Positions 33,749 through 38,938 of a stretch of 38,938 bases of DNA are shown here, one piece after another (within the stretch, counting starts at the first letter, position 1; each line of letters starts with the position of its first letter). Source of the stretch: Halioglobus sp. (GTDB taxonomy: Bacteria > Pseudomonadota > Gammaproteobacteria > Pseudomonadales > Halieaceae); assembly GCA_020443425.1 (NCBI GenBank), contig JAGRIE010000037.1, forward strand, positions 1-38,938. Direction: 5' to 3'. The notes beneath the pieces are model-generated. The model saw only the letters and a list, made by a program, of their open reading frames with translations, was not told the DNA's origin and did no database searches. The position numbers were made by a program, and so were the translations under genes.

Positions 33749-36172
33749 ATGACGATACTCAGACGATTGATGCTCTGCATCTGTTTGGCCCCCCTCTACG
33801 CCTGTAGTAACAGCAGTAGCGATGCAGCGCCGGTTGAGGTTGAGCCGGTCGAGTTGCTCGACCTGCTGCCAAGCGCTACCCGCGGCGTTTTCCAGATCTA
33901 TCCCGGACTGGATGGAGCATTGGCGAGCAGCGACACCCCGGTACCCTGGGCATCAGGCCCGCTGCAAATTTTGCAACACTATACTGCTGCTATGGCGCTG
34001 GAAAGTGCAGCGACACGGCTGCTGCTGGCGCAGATGTCTGACCGGCCCAACCAGTTCGTGTTGCTGGCGGAGTTTGAAGCCGCCTTTGCCGAGCGCTCTG
34101 GCGGTCTCGATCTCATCGATATCGGCAGCTACCGGGGCAGCCAGCGTTGGACCATAGCGGGCAGTGAACTGCAACTGGCCCAGCTCAACCCCGTGACGGT
34201 GGCGATTGCACCCGCTGCGACGTTGATGCGCGTACTGGATGTGTACGCCGGTGCTGCGGAGGGCATCCGCAGCGGCCCCTTGGGGGCTTATCTTGCGGAT
34301 CTGGCCACCGATCTGCCCAACAGTTTTGCCTACGCGTTGCCGGCGCTCTACGGCAACGCTATCGCACCCGGTGACGGCACTGCCAGCCTCAGTGAGGCGC
34401 GCGCCGTCAGTGGCGCTTTCAGTGTTATCGCAGACAGCCTGGAGGGGGCGATCGCCTTCCATAGCGACAATGCCGAGCGCTATACCGCCGAACTGCTCTC
34501 GCTATTGGCGGGTTACCGGGCGCCGGCCATCACCGCCTCTGCCGCGATCGCCAGTATCGATCTGGGCGGCCTGTCGGCACAGGATGACATACGGCCGCTG
34601 CTGAAAACCCTGATCCTGGATATGAATGCCGTCGATTATGCGGACGCGGTTTTCTTCCCCGGTAACGCGCCCTGGTTGAACTTCAATGTGGGCGAAAAGC
34701 CGAATTCGATATTCATCAACTTTGAGTTCAGGGGGCAGGCAGAGCGCGACGCGTTTACCGCGGATCACCTGCCCGCTGGCTTTACACTGGCGCCCATTCG
34801 GATTCTGCAAACAGACGCTCCCCGCTATTTCCTGGTGCTGAACATTTACCAGTCTTCCGGCGGGCTGGTGAACGGAGCACGCGCCGAGTGGTCGGTGTTT
34901 GTCGATGATCCGGATACTGATGAGCCGCGATTCCTGGTGATAGAGGCAGTGGCGGATTCAATCTCTGCCGATTCGGTGAACCTGTTGACGCAGCCGGAGC
35001 CAGTGACGCATGAGCTCGCAGCCGATGCCATTGTCAGCTACGTCGGTGAGAAAGACCCGGACAGTGGCATCGAAACACTGTATTTCACATCGAGCATTGA
35101 CTGGCCACAAGCGCCGGAAACCCGGGTGCGCTTTCACCGTGAGTTCGTCGCCTCCAACGACTATATCTTCTGGGGCAACGGTGTTGCAGACCGGGGCCTG
35201 TACAATGGCACGGTGCATAATCGCGAGGGTGTGCTGGTCGATCCGAAGCAATTCAACTTCCTGGATGGCAGTGACTGGGCGCAGTACACAGGCGCCTCGC
35301 CGGTGCATGTGGTGACCTACCTCAACCCGCTGGAGATTGTGGTGTCGCCATGGTGGAACCTGGGCGCGGCGTACCTGGATGTCAGTGACAGTTACCGCGC
35401 GACGCTGGTCGATTTCAAGAATAATTTCTATCCCGGGCTGGTGCAGGGTAATGCGCGGGCTGCAGTGCGCGGTGAGGGTATTTCGCTGAGCCCGGCAACG
35501 CTTGCAGCAGCCGTACCGGGCGCCCAGTATCATTTCAGTTTGCACGATCCCGTGGCGCTGATTGCCGCGGCGGTGGGGCCGGATGGCCCGGCCCCCAGAG
35601 CGCTTTCCCTGTTTGAGGGCGAAGCTGCAGACTACTATCTCACGCTGTCCGTTTACCTTCGCGAGGACGATCCCTGTGGTGTGAGAGTGGAGTGGATTAC
35701 ATATGTGACAGGGGCGGACGGATATCCCGAGAGCTTGCGACTGGATGCCTTTTCCGGCCAGCCCTGTCTCGACCCGATGTCGCTGATGACTCTCGCTGCA
35801 GAGGTATCGCAGACGTCTGGGGACGGCCTGCTGACGACACAAATTGCATCACCGTTTACGCGTTTCAGGGCTGTTATTGACCTGGGTCTGGCAGACGCGG
35901 TGCTGACGGGGCAGGACTGGCTGGAGGCGGGTGACCGGGTCTGCGCAATAAATGCAATTTGCGATGACTTTTTTTACGACGGCCAACTGTTGGTGACCCC
36001 ATCACTGCGAGCGAATGCGCCCGCGGTGCGGGTCGAGGAAATGGTGACGCCCTGGGATGACTACATCGACAGCACCGCAGTCCGCGCCGGTGTGCGGCTT
36101 GGGCCAGCGGTGCAGGTCAGCAACCACTGGCGCAATCTACGGGCTTTTGCGGCTGACAGCGCAGTGCCTTAG
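33749..36172 (+). CDS. Large lipoprotein with internally duplicated domain, unknown function
   Basis: The 807-residue protein has a lipobox (LYAC, Cys19) and a Ser/Asp-rich linker. An N-terminal third (about 35-290) resembles periplasmic proteins starting ELLDLLPSATRGVFQIYP. Two related modules follow near residues 300-450 and 565-700. Each has a strand pattern of the type LPAGFTLAPIRIL...PRYFLVLNIYQ...ARAEWSVFV, and the second reads PRALSLFEGEAADYYLTLSVYL...VRVEWITYV. The pattern recalls the acetoacetate-decarboxylase-like fold, but no Schiff-base lysine can be assigned, so this is a weak suggestion. It starts 138 bases after the PEP-CTERM gene, beyond a hairpin, so independent transcription is likely. 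Confidence 0.8.
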   Translation: MTILRRLMLCICLAPLYACSNSSSDAAPVEVEPVELLDLLPSATRGVFQIYPGLDGALASSDTPVPWASGPLQILQHYTAAMALESAATRLLLAQMSDRPNQFVLLAEFEAAFAERSGGLDLIDIGSYRGSQRWTIAGSELQLAQLNPVTVAIAPAATLMRVLDVYAGAAEGIRSGPLGAYLADLATDLPNSFAYALPALYGNAIAPGDGTASLSEARAVSGAFSVIADSLEGAIAFHSDNAERYTAELLSLLAGYRAPAITASAAIASIDLGGLSAQDDIRPLLKTLILDMNAVDYADAVFFPGNAPWLNFNVGEKPNSIFINFEFRGQAERDAFTADHLPAGFTLAPIRILQTDAPRYFLVLNIYQSSGGLVNGARAEWSVFVDDPDTDEPRFLVIEAVADSISADSVNLLTQPEPVTHELAADAIVSYVGEKDPDSGIETLYFTSSIDWPQAPETRVRFHREFVASNDYIFWGNGVADRGLYNGTVHNREGVLVDPKQFNFLDGSDWAQYTGASPVHVVTYLNPLEIVVSPWWNLGAAYLDVSDSYRATLVDFKNNFYPGLVQGNARAAVRGEGISLSPATLAAAVPGAQYHFSLHDPVALIAAAVGPDGPAPRALSLFEGEAADYYLTLSVYLREDDPCGVRVEWITYVTGADGYPESLRLDAFSGQPCLDPMSLMTLAAEVSQTSGDGLLTTQIASPFTRFRAVIDLGLADAVLTGQDWLEAGDRVCAINAICDDFFYDGQLLVTPSLRANAPAVRVEEMVTPWDDYIDSTAVRAGVRLGPAVQVSNHWRNLRAFAADSAVP

Positions 36173-36204
36173 CGGCTGCGACAACTGCCGCATTCAAGCG
36201 GTCA

Positions 36205-36495
36205 TCAGGCTTTGGCTGTGAGAGGCGTAATGTTTGACGCCTCCTCTGCCTCACTGCCGATGTCTGCGAGTAGTTCAGGTTGGCCCTTGCACGCGGCCAC
36301 CAGAATGTTCTTGTTTTTGGACAGCAGCAATCCGATCATCTCTGCGTCCTGTTCGCTGATACTTTCGATGTGCTTCTCGAAGAGGGCACTGAAATTCTCC
36401 GCCAGCTCCAGCATTTTGTCATGGGCATCAGCATTTTTCTTGCTATCGAACATCGCGTCGTCTCGGTCACATTTCCACATTGGTACAACAGCCAC
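36205..36495 (-). CDS. yebG: YebG-family SOS-inducible protein
   Basis: The 96-residue cytoplasmic protein matches the YebG family (PF07130), a LexA-controlled DNA-damage-inducible protein of unknown mechanism. The diagnostic stretch is FDSKKNADAHDKMLELAENF, compared with the SKKEADAYDKMLD of E. coli YebG. The start is GTG 36495, giving the family N-terminus MAV, with GAGG six bases upstream. A LexA box overlapping the promoter lies 35 bases upstream and supports SOS control. The gene converges with the large lipoprotein gene, 32 bases away. Confidence 0.93.
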   Translation of the reverse strand: MAVVPMWKCDRDDAMFDSKKNADAHDKMLELAENFSALFEKHIESISEQDAEMIGLLLSKNKNILVAACKGQPELLADIGSEAEEASNITPLTAKA

Positions 36496-36529
36496 AGGTC
36501 ACCTCATGCGTGGGGAATTGATGTTTCGA

Positions 36530-36549
36530 TACTGTATATATGAACAGTA
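36530..36549. promoter_or_regulatory. LexA (SOS) box upstream of yebG
   Basis: TACTGTATATATGAACAGTA has the invariant CTG-N10-CAG core and differs little from the E. coli consensus. It overlaps the -10 region and spacer of the yebG promoter, where bound LexA would block transcription. Confidence 0.92.
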
Positions 36550-36559
36550 TAAATGGCAA
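36531..36559 (-). promoter_or_regulatory. Sigma-70 promoter of yebG
   Basis: On the minus strand, TTGCCA (36559-36554) and TACAGT (36536-36531) are separated by 17 bases. Transcription would start near 36525, about 30 bases before the GTG start. The LexA box covers the -10 element. Confidence 0.7.
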
Positions 36560-36682
36560 ATGGTTTTTGCCGGGAACCGGGTCATGGGTACACGCCGCGG
36601 CGCGACAAGGCTTCGGGTGTGACGCCAGGCCGGCTGCAACCGACAGGCGATGAGGCCATATGGCGTCTTTGTCGCGACGCCC

Positions 36683-37129
36683 TCAGCTCACCTTGGCGAG
36701 CAATCGATCCAGCTGGTTGGCAAACTGCTGCTTGTCCTGGTTGTTCATGGGGGGCGGGCCACCAGACTGCATACCGCTGGAGCGCATCGTGTCCATGAAA
36801 TCACGCATATTCAGGCGCGGCTTGATATTGTCTGCGGTGAGTCGTTCGCCGCGCGCGCTCAGGACATATGCGCCTTTCTCAATCACCTCGGCGGCCAGTG
36901 GAATATCGCTGGTGATGACGAGGTCGCCCGCGCTGGCCAAGCTGACGATTTCATCGTCGGCCACATCAAACCCGGAGCTCACCTGCAGCATGCGGATATT
37001 GCTGTTGGGTGGCACCGGCAGCGCGTGATTGGCAACCAGGGTGAGTTGCAGGCCCGTGCGTTGGGCCGCTCGAAACAGGATGTCCTTGATTGCGCCGGGG
37101 CAGGCGTCGGCATCTACCCAGATTTTCAT
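36683..37129 (-). CDS. yaiI: YaiI/YqxD-family protein (DUF188)
   Basis: The 148-residue cytoplasmic protein matches the DUF188 family, which has a PIN-like fold and unknown function. Conserved segments are the N-terminal [20 protein letters not shown], the core FDVADDEIV and [19 protein letters not shown], and [21 protein letters not shown] chose ATG 37129 because it gives the exact family N-terminus. The GTG at 37156 would add nine residues. It lies upstream of yebG on the same strand but is separated from it by the yebG promoter. Confidence 0.95.
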   Translation of the reverse strand: MKIWVDADACPGAIKDILFRAAQRTGLQLTLVANHALPVPPNSNIRMLQVSSGFDVADDEIVSLASAGDLVITSDIPLAAEVIEKGAYVLSARGERLTADNIKPRLNMRDFMDTMRSSGMQSGGPPPMNNQDKQQFANQLDRLLAKVS

Positions 37130-37346
37130 TTCGTCTGTCTCATCCCAACGGTTCACTCACCGACGGCCGCCAGTCGCGGCGTCAGTCGCTTTCCGCTAGT
37201 CTACCACTTTGGGGCAGTCGGCGCGGGCCGACATCCCCGCCAGTGCTGGTGCGCCGGTGCAGCGCAGTGCTGCCGGTGACAGCGCAGCGCGGGAAGTGGA
37301 TATGAGTGCCGACGCCAGTTTTCCGTGGCTGAAACGTGAGGGCAGT

Positions 37347-38633
37347 ATGGCCTGTATTAGCAGAACCGTTATCGTCTTTTGCACTGTCCTCGCTGTCGCT
37401 GGTTGGACGGTGGGTGCCACGCGCGCTGCCGATACGGCTGCCCTTTCCCCAACTGTCACCACAGCGGCGCAGCCCACGTCGCGCTGGATTGTGCGCGCAG
37501 ATGAGCGGCGGTCAGTTCTGGTGCGCGATAATGGGGGTTCACTGCGGCTTGTCACGACCATACCGGATGGTGATTGGGCAGTGAAAAAGACAGTTGCCGT
37601 GAACGGTTCCCGGCCCTGGGGAGACCCACCGGACATCCTGGAGAACAGCGGTGGATTCTGGAGGGTGATCCGGTCGACGGGCAGTATCGCCATCGATGGC
37701 AGCATAAAGGAAGAAGTTCATCCCGAGGGCCTGGTGATTGCCCCCGATGCCGTCATACCGGATGGCAACTGGCATCATTTCATGCAGGGTTGCAGGGCAC
37801 ATGATGTCTATATCAATGATCTCAATACCTGCTTTGATGCGGAGCCGGGTGATACCAGGGGCCGGGTCATCCTGCAGGGGCATCGTTACATCGTCTATGA
37901 GAGCTGTCTGGGTGATACCTGCGACGGCCAGCCTGTGCCGGTGTCGTTTGGGCAGGAAGTCAGGTCCGTGATTCGCATGGCCTATGATTCGGTCAGGTCC
38001 TGCGGCGGGGAGTTCATCCTGACGGAGGAGCAGTGGTTCTGTGAGGGGTATGGCTGGTGCGGCTTCGCCAACACGCGCCCGGACCAGAACGTCCCGGCGT
38101 CGGTAGGACCCGTGCGGCTGGTTGAAGAAGCCTTCTGTGTCGACAGCAGTGATGCGCTCTGCCACAGGAACAGGGACTACTGTCCGCCAACACCCCGCAA
38201 CGCGCCGGTGAGAACCCCTGCCGGCCAGATTTCCATCTACAGGTTTTACGACCCTGTCTTCATCAATCACATGGTATCCATGGATGCCAATGAATTAGGC
38301 CCCGAGAACGGCTATCAGTTCCAGGGGCTTGCCTATCGCACGTTCATGCGCCCGTTTCCCGGTGCCCGGCAGATATTCCGCTGCCGGGCAGTGACCGGCA
38401 AGCTGGAATCGTTTGTCAGCACCGATGAAGCGTGTGAGGGCGCGGGGCACGTACTGGATGGGCCACTGGGGTATGTGTCCGCCGTGAGGAGTGGTGTTGC
38501 GCCTCTGGGCCTCTTCCGCTGCTACAGCGCGACCCGCAATGACCACCTGACGACGACAGACAGTTCAAAGTGCGATGGTGGCAATGGGTATGTCGTCGAG
38601 TTCGGCGGCCCCATCGGGTATGTGGCTGAATGA
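37347..38633 (+). CDS. Secreted protein with C-terminal DUF5648-type repeats
   Basis: The 428-residue exported protein has a signal peptide (about 1-27, ending GATRAAD), a Cys-containing central region (for example MQGCRAHDVYINDLNTC, ESCLGDTC, VRSCGGEF) and three C-terminal repeats from about residue 297. These read IYRFYDPVFINHMVSMDANE, then LFRCYSATRNDHLTTTDSSK with an intervening copy starting IFRCRAVTG, each closing with a GY motif. This is the PF18885-like beta-trefoil/propeller repeat found in secreted hydrolases. No catalytic domain is recognised. ATG 37347, with GAGGG just upstream, gives a clean signal peptide. Longer in-frame starts exist back to 37209. Confidence 0.75.
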   Translation: MACISRTVIVFCTVLAVAGWTVGATRAADTAALSPTVTTAAQPTSRWIVRADERRSVLVRDNGGSLRLVTTIPDGDWAVKKTVAVNGSRPWGDPPDILENSGGFWRVIRSTGSIAIDGSIKEEVHPEGLVIAPDAVIPDGNWHHFMQGCRAHDVYINDLNTCFDAEPGDTRGRVILQGHRYIVYESCLGDTCDGQPVPVSFGQEVRSVIRMAYDSVRSCGGEFILTEEQWFCEGYGWCGFANTRPDQNVPASVGPVRLVEEAFCVDSSDALCHRNRDYCPPTPRNAPVRTPAGQISIYRFYDPVFINHMVSMDANELGPENGYQFQGLAYRTFMRPFPGARQIFRCRAVTGKLESFVSTDEACEGAGHVLDGPLGYVSAVRSGVAPLGLFRCYSATRNDHLTTTDSSKCDGGNGYVVEFGGPIGYVAE

Positions 38634-38659
38634 GTCAGGTGCACCGCGCATCCCGGGTA

Positions 38660-38665
38660 TATAAT
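38660..38665 (+). promoter_or_regulatory. TATAAT -10 element before the DUF1254 gene
   Basis: A perfect TATAAT lies 31 bases before the ATG at 38696. The expected -35 position (about 38637-38642) reads AGGTGC, a poor match, so an activator may be needed. Confidence 0.4.
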
Positions 38666-38695
38666 CGATGCAACCCTTACTGGAGAAAAATCCTG

Positions 38696-38938
38696 ATGAC
38701 CCTACCTGTAGTCAAGTTTTACCGAGGCGCTCTGTGCGGATTTATCGCGCTTGCAGCTGCGGCCGGCGCCGCGGCCGACACTGTCTCTGCCGCTGCGGCT
38801 GTCGATAAGGCAGAAGCTATTCAAGCCCCGGGTATCGAAGCGACCAAGGCGATTGCCGAGGAGGCTTTCATCTATGGTTTGCCGATTGTAATGAACTACG
38901 CGGTGATGCAGGAGTTCTCCGTCGATAGAGACTCCGGG
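38696..38938 (+). CDS. DUF1254-family exported protein, N-terminal part (cut by window end)
   Basis: The first 81 codons are present. A signal peptide (about 1-27, ending GAAADT) is followed by a helical start, then EEAFIYGLPIVMNYAVMQEF, which is the DUF1254 opening motif (A-x-IYG-P-V-x-x-Y). Family members are secreted or periplasmic proteins, usually 400-500 residues with a following DUF1214 domain, and their function is unknown. GGAG lies about ten bases upstream of ATG 38696. The gene continues beyond the window. Confidence 0.85.
   Translation, partial: MTLPVVKFYRGALCGFIALAAAAGAAADTVSAAAAVDKAEAIQAPGIEATKAIAEEAFIYGLPIVMNYAVMQEFSVDRDSG

Noticed and set aside
37209-37346. Upstream N-terminal extension of the DUF5648-type protein
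   Set aside because: The extension lacks protein-family features and would bury the signal peptide. ATG 37347 has a nearby GAGGG.
1-38938. CRISPR arrays, rRNA, tRNA, insertion sequences, restriction or toxin-antitoxin modules
   Set aside because: I looked for regularly spaced repeats, transposase-like products with terminal inverted repeats and typical defence proteins, and found none that could be supported.

Overview
The window reads as a chromosomal segment of a free-living, probably marine gammaproteobacterium. The basis is protein-level resemblance to familiar families: a YbaL-type antiporter, MtfA, YebG behind a gammaproteobacterial-style LexA box, YaiI, DUF1329, DUF1254, DUF2092, choice-of-anchor F and a PEP-CTERM tail. 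A Halieaceae/OM60-like origin is my inference and was not tested. Most of the window is GC-rich (about 65% in two hand-counted 60-base lines). The giant gene at 21.0-25.35 kb is close to 50% in three counted lines, and the spacer beside it is lower still. There is no rRNA, tRNA, CRISPR array, insertion sequence or recognisable phage module.

Layout. 0-6.6 kb: a short tandem repeat, a YbaL-like antiporter, a GH78-like rhamnosidase, a two-gene minus-strand operon (DUF2092 protein plus an Asn/Arg/Asp/His repeat protein), a small YvlD-type membrane protein and the MtfA peptidase. 6.6-13.2 kb: four minus-strand genes. These are a choice-of-anchor F surface protein, a PhlG-like hydrolase, a cytochrome c/Vgb-like propeller protein and a periplasmic PQQ dehydrogenase. 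The last two overlap by one base (TGATG) and look like one oxidation unit. 13.4-17.4 kb: a sulfatase-fold protein that has lost its active-site residues, a probable beta-rich envelope protein and a small membrane protein.

17.4-20.9 kb: a duplicated lipoprotein/AraC locus. One lipoprotein copy is intact and divergent from an AraC regulator. The other is frameshifted by an exact 53-bp tandem duplication, and its upstream region still holds a decayed copy of the araC start. 21.0-25.35 kb: a lower-GC orphan gene for a 1440-residue, roughly 14-TM membrane protein with three predicted periplasmic domains, one with a Cache-like motif. No kinase, cyclase or chemotaxis output domain is visible. 25.4-31.9 kb: TSUP and AbgT transporters, a DUF1329 protein and an Abhydrolase_10-like lipoprotein. 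32-36.2 kb: a PEP-CTERM choice-of-anchor F protein behind a good sigma-54 promoter match, then a large lipoprotein with an internal duplication. 36.2-38.9 kb: SOS-controlled yebG, yaiI, a DUF5648-type secreted protein and the start of a DUF1254 protein.

Many products are predicted to be exported (signal peptides, lipoboxes, membrane proteins), so the region is mainly about the envelope, periplasmic oxidation and transport. The strongest candidates for something undescribed are the giant membrane protein, the cytochrome-Vgb/PQQ pair, the sulfatase pseudoenzyme and the duplicated lipoprotein/AraC locus.
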